A DNA stretch of 64,000 nt from Thermoanaerobaculia bacterium (GTDB taxonomy: Bacteria; Acidobacteriota; Thermoanaerobaculia; Gp7-AA8), in assembly GCA_017883205.1 (NCBI GenBank), contig JADGNZ010000007.1, positions 99,414 through 163,413 on the forward strand, in the 5' to 3' direction. The stretch's first letter is position 1; every line of letters begins with the position of its first letter. This document shows, piece by piece, positions 1 through 8,180 of this stretch. The notes under the pieces were generated by a model, which worked only from the letters and a program-made list of their open reading frames with translations, did no database searches and was not told the DNA's origin. The position numbers were made by a program, and so were the translations under genes.

Positions 1-153
1 GTCAAATGTCAAGGGCTGGATCAACCTATAAGTTAATCTCCCCATTCCGTATACGCAAGGCCCGAGCCTAAGTTTCTTTCGGGGGAGAACCGGAAATCTT
101 GCGCGTCTTCCGCGCAGATGTCAAATGCAGAGAAATAAGCGCAATGTTACCAA
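1..153. other. Left edge, no gene recognised
   Basis: About 150 bases before the first supported gene. No reading frame with a start and ribosome site, no RNA gene and no clear repeat were seen. The stretch is the 3' flank of the minus-strand gene that ends at 154. Confidence 0.5.
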
Positions 154-423
154 CTACTTACGCCATCGCGCCGCCGCCGCCTTCCTAGCAATGTCCGACC
201 GTCTTTTCTTGCTGAGGCTCGCGGCCCGCGCCGGTCCGCCGAGCTTTCCGCCCATGCGCCCGAACGCGGCGGCGGCGGCGCGCATCGCGTCCGTGATCTC
301 AACCGGCGCTTCCGCGTCCGGTGCGTCCGCCTCAGACCTCGCGGCGATCGTCTCCATAACCCGGACGGCAGCTTGCGCTTCGTCCTCGCGCTTCTTCGGG
401 CGCTTGCTTGACCCCTTTTGCAT
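154..423 (-). CDS. Small basic protein with GGxxGG / lysine-alanine-rich tail
   Basis: An 89-aa protein with a charged N-terminus (KRPKKRED) and a C-terminal half carrying FGRMGGKLGGPARA followed by a basic Ala/Arg-rich tail (RRSDIARKAAAARW). This Gly-Gly plus Arg/Ala tail is seen in small hypothetical, possibly nucleic-acid-binding proteins of many soil bacteria. It lies 18 bp downstream of a same-strand XRE regulator, so the two are probably co-transcribed. DNA or RNA binding is inferred only from charge and composition. The start is the ATG at 423. Confidence 0.6.
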   Translation of the reverse strand: MQKGSSKRPKKREDEAQAAVRVMETIAARSEADAPDAEAPVEITDAMRAAAAAFGRMGGKLGGPARAASLSKKRRSDIARKAAAARWRK

Positions 424-441
424 AAGGGGAGTATCAGCCCG

Positions 442-669
442 CTACTTCCGTTTGTCAAACGGGCGGAAGAGTTCAGACGGCGCGACGTTCAACCCTTCGG
501 CCAGCTTGATGATGTTATCGAAGCAGGGATTCCGGCGAGCGCGCTCCACATCGCCGACGTAGTTCCGATTCAGCCCGGCCAGCTCCGCGAGCTTCGTCTG
601 CGAGAGTCCGCGCTTCTCGCGCAACTCGCGAAGGTGCGCCGCGAACTTCTCGATCGGAGGGACTGCCAT
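442..669 (-). CDS. XRE-family HTH transcriptional regulator
   Basis: A 75-aa single-domain protein whose whole length is a Cro/C1-type helix-turn-helix. The recognition segment is LSQTKLAELAGLNRNYVGD, followed by the typical ER-x-RRNP-x-F-DNIIKLAEGL turn and helix. It probably represses itself and its divergent neighbour: its start codon lies inside the first of three copies of a 15-bp repeat in the gap shared with the gene at 726. No effector domain is present. The family call is firm; the regulated targets are inference. Confidence 0.85.
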   Translation of the reverse strand: MAVPPIEKFAAHLRELREKRGLSQTKLAELAGLNRNYVGDVERARRNPCFDNIIKLAEGLNVAPSELFRPFDKRK

Positions 670-734
670 GCTTTGAGTGTGCAGCCATGTTCCTGTTGTC
701 CGCCATGCTATGAGTGTGACATGCTATGAGTGTG
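667..734. promoter_or_regulatory. Triple direct repeat between divergent XRE genes (operator candidate)
   Basis: Three copies of CATGCTWTGAGTGTG at 667-681, 704-718 and 720-734; the last two are 16 bp apart. The first holds the start codon of the minus-strand regulator and the third holds the ATG of the plus-strand regulator at 726. A repeat that overlaps both starts of divergent HTH genes is the usual layout of an autoregulatory operator. Confidence 0.55.
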
Positions 735-1040
735 CGAAGGAAACAGTGGCCGAGACGGGAAAGCCGGAAAGAACGCCGCTCAACCCGGCTTGACGTTTTC
801 CTCCGGGAGTGGGGCGTCAAGGTTGCCGTGTTCGCCCGGCGCGCGGGAGTCAGCCCTTCGCAGCTTCGACGCCTTCGTTGGGGTCAGTCAGAACCAACCC
901 GCCGCCTCATGGTTGCGCTGACAGAAGCTGCTTCCACGATGCTCTCCCGGCCCGTCTACATGGTGGAGCTATTCGAGCTGTCACGCGCTGATGAGGCGCT
1001 CTACACCGCCATTCTGGAGAGCAGGGAGCGGAAGGAATGA
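726..1040 (+). CDS. HTH domain protein (XRE-like)
   Basis: A 104-aa protein with a basic N-terminus (RRKQWPRRESRKERR) and a central HTH-like segment, FARRAGVSPSQLRRLRWGQ, near residues 35-55. The C-terminus (YTAILESRERKE) has no known domain. The stop overlaps the start of the next HTH gene by 4 bp, so translation is probably coupled. It is the first of three consecutive small HTH genes on the plus strand. The start lies within an operator-like repeat. Function beyond DNA binding is unknown. Confidence 0.65.
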   Translation: MSVRRKQWPRRESRKERRSTRLDVFLREWGVKVAVFARRAGVSPSQLRRLRWGQSEPTRRLMVALTEAASTMLSRPVYMVELFELSRADEALYTAILESRERKE

Positions 1041-1291
1041 CGACGCTCGCCACAAAGCTGGGGCGATTCATGACGGTGAACAAGCTCAAACCGGCGAAGG
1101 TTGCGCGGGAGGCGGGAACCAGCAGGCAGCACCTATACCGCATCAGGAAGGGCATCACCGATCCCAGCTTCACGCTGGCCATGCGGATCAAGGACGCATG
1201 CGGACGACTCCTGACGCGCGAGGTCAGCATAGATGAGCTGTTCGGCCCGAACGATCCGCAGGCGTTGCGTGTGCGTGACTGGTGGGTGTGA
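1037..1291 (+). CDS. XRE-family HTH protein
   Basis: An 84-aa protein with a clear Cro/C1 HTH: AKVAREAGTSRQHLYRIRKG then ITDPSFTLAMRIKDACG, with a short tail (VSIDELFGPND). It overlaps the upstream HTH gene by 4 bp (ATGA) and ends 3 bp before the next, giving a tightly packed three-gene unit. There is no effector domain. Such strings of tiny regulators occur in remnants of phages or integrative elements, but no integrase or attachment site is visible here. Confidence 0.75.
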   Translation: MTTLATKLGRFMTVNKLKPAKVAREAGTSRQHLYRIRKGITDPSFTLAMRIKDACGRLLTREVSIDELFGPNDPQALRVRDWWV

Positions 1292-1294
1292 CCG

Positions 1295-1663
1295 ATGGAA
1301 GACTGGCGCGAACGTCTCCTGATCGCCGTGAATGTCTCCGAAAAGAAGCGGGCGGCCATCGCGTGGGAAGCGGGCATCACCCCGGCGACACTCAGCAGGA
1401 TACTCACCGGCGGACATGAGCATCCGGGATTCGAGACGATCGTGAAGATCGTGCATGCGGCGGGTGAGCACGTCGGGTGGATCTGCGGTGAACAGGGGTT
1501 CGGGCTTTCGAGCGATGAGCGGGCTAAGATTCAAACCGCCGCCGTGATCCTCATCAACTTGACACGCGGCGATCCCGAACTCCTCACCTCTCTACGAGCC
1601 ATCGCGTCGCGTTCAAAGCATCGTAGATATGGTGCGCGCTCTACCCGCAACAACCCACCATGA
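1295..1663 (+). CDS. XRE-family HTH protein with C-terminal extension
   Basis: A 122-aa protein. Residues about 15-60 form an XRE HTH (KRAAIAWEAGITPATLSRIL, then HPGFETIVKIVHAAGEHVGW). After that comes a helical tail (SSDERAKIQTAAVILINL) and a basic end. It starts 3 bp after the previous HTH gene and is the last of the plus-strand trio. Its stop lies 46 bp before the 21-bp repeat array at 1709. The last 15 or so residues run into repeat-like sequence and may not be conserved. Confidence 0.7.
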   Translation: MEDWRERLLIAVNVSEKKRAAIAWEAGITPATLSRILTGGHEHPGFETIVKIVHAAGEHVGWICGEQGFGLSSDERAKIQTAAVILINLTRGDPELLTSLRAIASRSKHRRYGARSTRNNPP

Positions 1664-1708
1664 CCCGCAAAGATGTTACAAACCAACGGTCAAACTAGAC
1701 CACTACCC

Positions 1709-2165
1709 AAAAAGCACCATCGATGGCCGAAAAGCACCGTCGATGGCTCAAAAAGCACCATCGATGGCCGAAAAGCACCGTCGATGGCTCAAGAAGCACC
1801 ATCGACGGATCAAAAAGCACCGCCGATGGATCAAAAAGCACCGTCGTTGGATCAAAAAGCACCGTCGTTGGTTCAAAACGAACCGTCGACGGGTCAAAAC
1901 GAGCCATCGTTGGATCAAAACGAGCCATCGTTGGATCAAAACGAGCCGTCGTTGGATCAAAACGAGCCGTCGTTGGATCAAAACGAACCGTCGTTGGATC
2001 AAAACGAACCGTCGTTGCTTCAAAACACATCATCGCGGGTGCAGACCGCAGCATCGCCGGTGCGAAACGCATCATCGTGGGTGCAGGACGGATCATCGCG
2101 GGTGCAACAGACATCATCGTGGGTGCGGAGCACATCATCGCCGCTGTGAATCGCGGCATCGCGGG
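1709..2165. repeat. Tandem 21-bp array 1 (about 22 units)
   Basis: About 22 tandem units, 20-21 bp apart, that drift smoothly along the array. Early units carry GCACCATCGATGG with a perfect CCATCGATGG dyad, middle units CCGTCGTTGGATC (one has CCGTCGACGG), and late units GCATCGNGGGTGC with GCA/TGC arms. Decayed units continue to about 2220. The first few spacings alternate 20 and 21 bp, then hold at 21. The array lies between two convergent genes. Because 21 is a multiple of three and the unit has no stop, several frames are open across it; none has a ribosome site, so it is treated as non-coding. Confidence 0.9.
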
Positions 2166-2257
2166 TGAGAGACACCGCGCCGAGGGTGGGAAACATTGGA
2201 TCGATGGTTCGAAACGGGCCGAGCCAGCTCACGGACGGCGCGCGACGCCAAACACCA

Positions 2258-2812
2258 TCAGGCCAGCGCGAACGTCCGCAACGGCGTGTGGACCGCCCCC
2301 TTCGGATTGAGCACGCTCGAATACAGCGTCACGTTGTCGACGGGGAACGGTTCCGAAGCGAAGTCCTGGAGCGCGCTGACGAAGATTTCCGTGCATGCCG
2401 GCGGCCACTGATCGCGAATCCGGAAGAGTGTGAGGTGGGGCCGGAACTCCGCGCGATCGAGCTCGATGCCGGCATCTTTCACGGCGCCGCGCACGGCGTC
2501 GGCGACCGCGCGGAAATCGTCTTCCGGACCGGCGCCAACCCATCCCACCCTTGCGTGGCGACGGTTGGGGAAGAAGCCGCCGCCGTGAAGACGGCCCTCG
2601 AAACGCGGCACGGCTGCGAGTCGCGACTCGCAGGCCTCGGTCAGCCTGGGCAACAGCGACTCCGGCTGTTCGCCGAGAAACGCGAACGTGAGGTGCTGCG
2701 TCTCGGGACGAACCCACGACGCCGAGGGAAGTTTGGACTTCACCTTCGCAACGCGGTCATTGATCGCGCGGAGCTCTGGCTCCGGGAAGGAGGCGGCGAT
2801 GAAGAGGCGCAT
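2258..2812 (-). CDS. thpR: RNA 2',3'-cyclic phosphodiesterase (2'-5' RNA ligase family)
   Basis: A 184-aa member of the 2H phosphoesterase superfamily. Both catalytic H-x-T-x motifs are present: HLTF at His40 and HLTL at His126, at the usual spacing for LigT/ThpR. The family opens 2',3'-cyclic phosphates on RNA ends. The start chosen is the ATG at 2812 (MRLFIAASF), which matches the family N-terminus; an earlier in-frame start would overlap the upstream lyase gene. A TACAAT hexamer at 2832-2837, 19 nt upstream, could be its -10 element. Array 1 lies just beyond its stop. Confidence 0.9.
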   Translation of the reverse strand: MRLFIAASFPEPELRAINDRVAKVKSKLPSASWVRPETQHLTFAFLGEQPESLLPRLTEACESRLAAVPRFEGRLHGGGFFPNRRHARVGWVGAGPEDDFRAVADAVRGAVKDAGIELDRAEFRPHLTLFRIRDQWPPACTEIFVSALQDFASEPFPVDNVTLYSSVLNPKGAVHTPLRTFALA

Positions 2813-2841
2813 GGAGTACGGACCAGAGCGAATTGTAGCTG

Positions 2842-4230
2842 TCAATCCGCTTGCCCGGCGAGAAACTCTGGCGTGAAGATCCTGGCGATCTCTTCTTCGC
2901 TGAGAATCTTCCTCTCGCGCAGGAGCTGCGGGATCGGCGTGCCGCTCTTCGCCGATTCTTTGGCGATCTCAGCCGCGCGCGCGTAGCCGATGATCGGATT
3001 GAGCGCCGTAGCCAGCGAGGGTGAGCTGATGTAGTACGCCTCGCACTGCGCGCGGTCGGTCTCGATACCGCGGATGCACTTCTCGATGAAAACGGGAAGG
3101 TAGTTCTTCAGGATCTCGATCGAGAAGAGGATCTCGAACGCCATCAGCGGCATCATCACGTTCAGTTCGAGTTGCCCGGCCTGCACCGCGTAGTCGATCG
3201 TCGTCGCCGAGCCGATGATGTGGAAGAGAACCTGGTTCATGCACTCGAGCATCGACGGGTTCACTTTGCCGGGCATGATCGAGGAGCCGGGCTGCACGGC
3301 TGGCAGCGTGATCTCGGCGAGGCCGGTCTGCGGGCCGGAAGCGAGGAGGCGCAGATCGTTGGTGATTCGCGTCAACTCCAGCGCGAGGTTGCGCAGTGCG
3401 CCGGACACCGCGGAGACGGGAAGCTGCGATTGCATCGCCTCGCGAAGATCGTCGGTGGCTACGAGATCGAGATTCGTCAGCGCGTTCAGGTTGCGAACGA
3501 CCACTTGCCGATAGCCGCGGGGAGCGTTCATTCCTGTGCCGACGGCGGTGCCGCCGATGCCGAGAACGCGCAGCTCACCGGCGCTGGCCGTGAGCAATCG
3601 CGTGGCGCGCCGCGTGGCCGCGGCGTAAGCGCGAAACTCCTGGCCAAGCGTGAGCGGGACGGCATCCTGCAGATGCGTGCGGCCGGACTTGATGACGTCA
3701 GCGAACGAGCTCCCGCGATCGTCGAATGCGACGGCGAGCGCATCGAGTTGCGGAGTGAGCTCGCGCAGAAGGAGAAGCGTGGCGATTCGGATCGCGGTGG
3801 GGAAGACGTCGTTTGTCGACTGCGCCATGTTCACGTGATCGTTCGGATGAACCGGCTTGTATTCGCCGAGGTGTCCGCCGAGCGAGACGTTGGCGAGGTT
3901 CGCGATTACCTCGTTGCAGTTCATGTTGAACGACGTGCCCGCGCCGGCCTGGAAGACATCGACCGGGAAGTGTTTCCGGTTGCCTTCGGCGTCACCGAGA
4001 AGCCGGTCGCAGGCGCGAGCGATGGCATCCGACAGAGCCGCGTCGAGCGTTCCGAGCTCCCGGTTGCCCAGGGCCGCCGCTCGCTTCAGAAGAATGAACG
4101 AGCGGATGAAGACCGGATGCGCCCGCAGTCCGCTGATCGGGTAGTTCTCGACCGCACGCTGCGTCTGCGCGCCGTAGAGCGCGTCATCGGGGACCTGGAC
4201 TTCGCCGAGGGTGTCTTGTTCGATGCGCAT
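2842..4230 (-). CDS. aspA: Aspartase/fumarase superfamily lyase, probably aspartate ammonia-lyase
   Basis: 462 aa, full length for the fumarase C/aspartase superfamily. The signature GSSIMPGKVNP is at residues 315-325 (mobile catalytic Ser loop), with GAGTSFNMNCNEVIAN near 97-111 and HPNDHVNMAQSTNDVFPTA near 128-146. GAGTS, STNDVFPTA and the C-terminal helix LRERKILSEEEIARI resemble aspartases more than fumarases. The window also encodes a complete class I fumarase, which makes a second fumarase less necessary. It starts 3 bp after the GGDEF gene's stop, so the two are probably co-transcribed. The superfamily is certain; the substrate is inferred. Confidence 0.82.
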   Translation of the reverse strand: MRIEQDTLGEVQVPDDALYGAQTQRAVENYPISGLRAHPVFIRSFILLKRAAALGNRELGTLDAALSDAIARACDRLLGDAEGNRKHFPVDVFQAGAGTSFNMNCNEVIANLANVSLGGHLGEYKPVHPNDHVNMAQSTNDVFPTAIRIATLLLLRELTPQLDALAVAFDDRGSSFADVIKSGRTHLQDAVPLTLGQEFRAYAAATRRATRLLTASAGELRVLGIGGTAVGTGMNAPRGYRQVVVRNLNALTNLDLVATDDLREAMQSQLPVSAVSGALRNLALELTRITNDLRLLASGPQTGLAEITLPAVQPGSSIMPGKVNPSMLECMNQVLFHIIGSATTIDYAVQAGQLELNVMMPLMAFEILFSIEILKNYLPVFIEKCIRGIETDRAQCEAYYISSPSLATALNPIIGYARAAEIAKESAKSGTPIPQLLRERKILSEEEIARIFTPEFLAGQAD

Positions 4231-4232
4231 AG

Positions 4233-6704
4233 TCAGAGGTCACTATAGAAGCGGTAGCCACTGCCCCCGGCTGATTTGGCGGCGTACATGGCTTTGTCGG
4301 CGCGCGCCGTCAGCGTTTGCGTCGAGTCTCCATCGACAGGATGCATGCTGACGCCGATGCTCACGCTCACCACCAGCGTGTATCCGCCGTAGAGGAAGGG
4401 CTGGCGCAGGCTTTCCAGAAGCTTGTCGATCAGGTGCCGCGCGTTCTCCTGCGAGCCGATGTCGGGCAGGATGAGCGCGAACTCGTCGCCGCCGAGGCGG
4501 GCCACTGTGTCCAAAGTCCGCAGGCCGTGACGCAGCCGCGTGGCCACTTCGCACAGCAGAGCATCGCCGGCAGGATGGCCGAAACGATCGTTGGTCTCTT
4601 TGAAGCCGTCGAGATCGAGATAGGCCAGCGCCCACGGCTGAGCCTCCTCCTCCGCGATGGCTCTCCGCTTCGCCCGCTCGAAAGCACGCGTGAGGCGATC
4701 CTCGAAAAGAGTGCGATTGGCCATTCCGGTCAGCGGGTCCTTCAGCGCACGGTCACGCAACTCTCGCTCCAGCGTCGTCCGGGCGGTGACGTCGAGCGCA
4801 TGTCCGAGCACGAAAGGCTCCTGGTTGGGCTCGCGGACGACGTAGTTGCGGTACTCCCACACGTGCTCGGTTCCGCTGGTGTCGGAGAGAACGAGGTTGC
4901 CGCTCATCTGTCCGGTGGCTGCGACCGCGGCGAGGTACTCCGGGAACTTCGCGCGCGCCTTCGGAGCCAGGAACTCCTCGAGGTTGCGGCCAACCATTTG
5001 ATCGACCGTCAGTCCCAACGTCGAGGCGGCGGCATGGTTGACGGTGAGGAGCGTGCCGTCCATCGAGTGCGTGCAAAGCAGTCCAAGGCTGCGCTCGAAA
5101 AGGGTGCGGTAACGTTCCTCGCTTGCTTCGATCGCCGCCGCCCGCTCTTTCGCTGCAATCGCCTCGGCAAGCATGTCCGCAGCAACGCGCAGCCCGAGAA
5201 TCTCGCCCTGCGACCACTGACGATCGGACACGCAATCGTCGAAGCCGAGGAAGCCCCAGAGACGCTCGCCTAAATGAACCGGCACCACGGCAAGCGAGCG
5301 CACTCCCTGCGTCGTCAGCACGGCTTGCTCGCTTTCGGGAAAGTCCCGCACCGGTCCATGCACGGTCTCGCCGCGGCTGAAGCTATCGAGCCAGCGACCG
5401 AAGCCTGCCACTCGAAAAGGAACTTTCTGGCGCATCGCTTCGCCGATCGGTACGACTCCCGGTGCCACCCATCCGAAGCACATCCGTGCGGCGAGCTCGC
5501 CTTCCTCGGAAACCTGAAACATCGAAGCTCTGCTCGCTCCCACCGCGGTACCGATGCCGCCAATCACCTCGGTCGCCACTTCTTCCCACGAGGCAGACTG
5601 AAATAACCGGTTTGCTGCAACCGCCACCGACTCGAGGATGTCGCCGCGAAGCGCGAGCTCGGCGTTCGCTTCGCGAAGCATCTGCCCGAGGCGCCGCATC
5701 TCCTCCTCGGCACGCCGGCGCCGCGTCTCATCGTGAAACACCGCGATTGCGTTGGAGACGCGGCCTTTGGAATCGAGAACCGGAGTACCCCAAGCCTCGA
5801 CTGAGATGCGCGAGCCTGGCCGTTGGATCTCGATGTCGTCGCATTCAGCCGACTCTCCCGCCAGCGCCAGCGCGATCGTGGTTCGCCGCGGCGGATAGGG
5901 ATCGTCGGTGCCGGCGCGAAACAACTGAGAGTTCAGCTCCGACAACTGCACGCCGGGCGGGATGTCACGACTGAGGAGATCCTGCGCGGCGCGGTTGGCG
6001 TATCGCGATTTGTGGTCAGCGCCGGCGATGATGACGCCGAGCGGGAAGGCATCGAGATACTTGATCACCGCTTCCCAATAGCCGCGGCTCTGCACCACGG
6101 TAACCGCGCCGATCGCGCCGGCTGCAGCCAGCAGCATCAGCCGGGCGATTTGATTGTCCCAGTTGAAGCGGCCGTAAGTACTCGACGCAAACGCGGCGCC
6201 GTAAAGGTCATAGCGCGCCGCGGCCCACGCGACGATGCAGCCGTACTCCATCATCGTCACCGCGGCTGCGATCAGACACCACCGCCAATCCTGCCGCAGA
6301 CAAACCAGCGCCAGTGCCACGAAGTAGCAGCAGAACACGACGCGGCTGTTGGTGGCAGCGAGGGGAGTGCCGGAAAGGAGGAACCCGGCGTTGACCATGC
6401 TGACCGTGCTGACGTCGAGAAGACTGGTAAAGAGGCCAAGCCAGGCCGGTGGCTTCGGCCGCTGGGCCACTTTGAGCACGACGATGCCCATTGCCTGGAC
6501 CAGGATTGTTGCGCCGAGGCCGATCCTGGCTTCCGCGCTGACCGGTCGGAACAGCACGCTCTGGAGCGGAATCAGGCCGACGAGCGCCATGATGCCGAGC
6601 CTGACCTTCGCGGCGAGGATCTCGCCCTCGCGTCCGAAGGCGATCGATTGAAAATCAGGCGCTGCCCACAACCGCGTGGACGGCTCGATCGCGGCGTGTT
6701 TCAT
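4233..6704 (-). CDS. Membrane PAS-GAF-PAS diguanylate cyclase (GGDEF)
   Basis: 823 aa. Residues about 35-210 hold several membrane helices. A PAS domain (about 210-330) follows, then GAF (about 355-525), a second PAS (about 535-655) and a C-terminal GGDEF domain (about 660-823). The active loop is intact (RLGGDEF, GGDEF at 738-742). An RxxD inhibitory site (RTLD) lies exactly five residues before it, so a catalytically competent, product-inhibited cyclase making cyclic di-GMP is expected. There is no EAL domain. It sits 75 bp downstream of the fumarase beta gene and 3 bp before the aspartase-like gene. A TATACT box lies 11 nt before its ATG. Confidence 0.92.
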   Translation of the reverse strand: MKHAAIEPSTRLWAAPDFQSIAFGREGEILAAKVRLGIMALVGLIPLQSVLFRPVSAEARIGLGATILVQAMGIVVLKVAQRPKPPAWLGLFTSLLDVSTVSMVNAGFLLSGTPLAATNSRVVFCCYFVALALVCLRQDWRWCLIAAAVTMMEYGCIVAWAAARYDLYGAAFASSTYGRFNWDNQIARLMLLAAAGAIGAVTVVQSRGYWEAVIKYLDAFPLGVIIAGADHKSRYANRAAQDLLSRDIPPGVQLSELNSQLFRAGTDDPYPPRRTTIALALAGESAECDDIEIQRPGSRISVEAWGTPVLDSKGRVSNAIAVFHDETRRRRAEEEMRRLGQMLREANAELALRGDILESVAVAANRLFQSASWEEVATEVIGGIGTAVGASRASMFQVSEEGELAARMCFGWVAPGVVPIGEAMRQKVPFRVAGFGRWLDSFSRGETVHGPVRDFPESEQAVLTTQGVRSLAVVPVHLGERLWGFLGFDDCVSDRQWSQGEILGLRVAADMLAEAIAAKERAAAIEASEERYRTLFERSLGLLCTHSMDGTLLTVNHAAASTLGLTVDQMVGRNLEEFLAPKARAKFPEYLAAVAATGQMSGNLVLSDTSGTEHVWEYRNYVVREPNQEPFVLGHALDVTARTTLERELRDRALKDPLTGMANRTLFEDRLTRAFERAKRRAIAEEEAQPWALAYLDLDGFKETNDRFGHPAGDALLCEVATRLRHGLRTLDTVARLGGDEFALILPDIGSQENARHLIDKLLESLRQPFLYGGYTLVVSVSIGVSMHPVDGDSTQTLTARADKAMYAAKSAGGSGYRFYSDL

Positions 6705-6715
6705 TGCAAGAGCCG

Positions 6716-6721
6716 AGTATA
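6716..6721 (-). promoter_or_regulatory. -10 box TATACT 11 nt before the GGDEF gene
   Basis: TATACT reads on the minus strand just upstream of the start at 6704, with no Shine-Dalgarno in between. A transcript from it would start at or next to the ATG. Confidence 0.4.
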
Positions 6722-6778
6722 GGCCTTCGCTTTACGTTCGGCTGACGACTCGCCGCTCGTCGCGTCCGATCAATGCTT

Positions 6779-7354
6779 TCAATGGGCCTTCATCGCTTCG
6801 AGACGCGCCTTTGAGTCCTCGAACACATTCTTGTGCAGCGACTGGCCATGAGCATCCATCGTGACGATGGCCATGAAGTCTTCGACCCACAGATGCCAGA
6901 TCGCCTCGGGTGATCCGAGGTCCATCCAGTCGACGCCGTCGACCCGCTTGATCGAAGCGGCGCAGACCTGCGCAGCGCCGCCGATGGCGTGGAGGTAGAC
7001 CGCGCCGTACTCTTTGCACGCGGCCAGCGTCTTCTCGCCCATCCCACCTTTGCCGATCACGCCGCGAATTTTGTAGTCGCGCATGACTTCCCATTGGTAA
7101 GGCTCTTCACGCGATGACGTCGTCGGGCCGGCAGCCTTGCAGACCCACTGATCGCCCTCCTTCACCATCACCGGACCGCAGTGATAAATGATCTGCCCTT
7201 CCAGATCGACCGGCGGCTTCGTGCCGGTGTGGATGCGGTGGTGAACGGCGTCGCGGCCGGTGTAGAGACGGCCGGTGATGTTGACCGTGTCGCCGACGTG
7301 AAGCGAGCGAATGGTTTGTTCGTCGATGGGAGTGGTGAGTTTTACGAGAGCCAT
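6779..7354 (-). CDS. Class I fumarate hydratase, beta (C-terminal) subunit
   Basis: 191 aa, matching the C-terminal half of class I (Fe-S) fumarases and the beta subunit of L-tartrate dehydratase. Recognisable parts are LHVGDTVNITGRLYTGRDAV, HCGPVM, AGPTTSSREEPY and the IGKGGMG loop. It supplies the swivelling domain that completes the active site with the alpha subunit encoded at 8181-9095. Unusually, the two subunit genes are separated by a membrane-protein gene. It converts fumarate to malate in the TCA cycle; tartrate dehydratase is the alternative within the family. Confidence 0.9.
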   Translation of the reverse strand: MALVKLTTPIDEQTIRSLHVGDTVNITGRLYTGRDAVHHRIHTGTKPPVDLEGQIIYHCGPVMVKEGDQWVCKAAGPTTSSREEPYQWEVMRDYKIRGVIGKGGMGEKTLAACKEYGAVYLHAIGGAAQVCAASIKRVDGVDWMDLGSPEAIWHLWVEDFMAIVTMDAHGQSLHKNVFEDSKARLEAMKAH

Positions 7355-7408
7355 GGCAACGGCATTTTGTCATGAGAGCGAGCTCACCGCAGGTGCCCGA
7401 TGACACCA

Positions 7409-8125
7409 CTAGATGTGCACGCGGAGCCAGCGGCGTGCAGCAAACCCGGCGAACGCAAGCAGAGCGCCTCGCGTAAGCATCTGAGCGATTCCCGGGCCCG
7501 GCTGCACGTTCCAGCGAGCCATTTCGTTCAGCCTGACTTCACGCTGTCGTGAAGGCAACCCCACTGTCAGCCAGAGGCCGCCCGCGATCACGCAAGTCGC
7601 TATTGCTATGACGGCGCTTCGACGCAGCGCAAACCAAAGCGATGGCGCAATTTGCGGCCCGCGCGACGCTCTCCTCGTGGCCGCCCATCCGGGGCGCAGG
7701 GCGGCACGGATCCAAGTCCAGTTCATGGCGATGTGAACGCCCACCGCCACGAGTGCCCATGTCTGCAATTTGTTGTGCAGCGCACGCCAGGTTCCATCGT
7801 CGATCGTTGCAATACCGAGGTTCGGAAGCGCGGCCTGCGAGATGACAAGCCCCGAGATGACGACAATCATCGCGATGACAAACAGCGTTACGTTGAGCAG
7901 GTAGTTGATGCGGGCTCGCCGGCTTCCTCCGCTGAAGATCCGCTGCGTATGGGTCGTGATCCAACGCCACGAATACAGAAGATGGACCAGCACGAGCAAC
8001 ACGAACGCGATACCGAGCCATTCGTGTACGCGCAGGCCGGTCAGATGGACTGCAGCGAGGAGCACGATCGCGACCAGAAGCATCGCGTCGACGCAGATCA
8101 CGAGAAAACGTCCGCTCATCCTCAA
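7409..8125 (-). CDS. Four- to five-helix membrane protein, DUF4405 / cytochrome b561-like
   Basis: 238 aa with N-terminal helices at about 8-28, 36-52 and 75-98 and further helices near 125-145, 172-192 and 215-230. Conserved histidines lie in or next to helices (VHEWLGIAFVLLVLVHLLY, ALHNKLQTWALVAVGVHIAMNW), the pattern of di-haem cytochrome-b-like four-helix proteins in the DUF4405 group. It sits between the fumarase alpha and beta genes on the same strand (55-bp gaps on both sides). Haem binding is inferred from the His spacing. A link to fumarase or to a fumarate/succinate redox step is only suggested by position. Confidence 0.7.
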   Translation of the reverse strand: MRMSGRFLVICVDAMLLVAIVLLAAVHLTGLRVHEWLGIAFVLLVLVHLLYSWRWITTHTQRIFSGGSRRARINYLLNVTLFVIAMIVVISGLVISQAALPNLGIATIDDGTWRALHNKLQTWALVAVGVHIAMNWTWIRAALRPGWAATRRASRGPQIAPSLWFALRRSAVIAIATCVIAGGLWLTVGLPSRQREVRLNEMARWNVQPGPGIAQMLTRGALLAFAGFAARRWLRVHI

Positions 8126-8180
8126 GGCAGACCAATACGGGAGATGACCGGCGGAGTTCTTCGATGTCAGCCGGAAAGGC

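Noticed and set aside
154..1663. Prophage or integrative element
   Set aside because: Only small HTH proteins and one basic protein. No integrase, terminase, structural gene or attachment repeat was seen; the left side is cut by the window.
1629..2310. Long open frames across array 1 encoding heptad repeats in three forward and two reverse frames
   Set aside because: All frames are open because a 21-bp unit without a stop is repeated. None has a ribosome site and frames on both strands cannot all be real. Treated as non-coding.
2842..4230. Class II fumarase (fumC)
   Set aside because: Possible, but the GAGTS and STNDVFPTA blocks and the C-terminal helix fit aspartase better, and a class I fumarase is present. 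Kept as a superfamily call with aspartase favoured.
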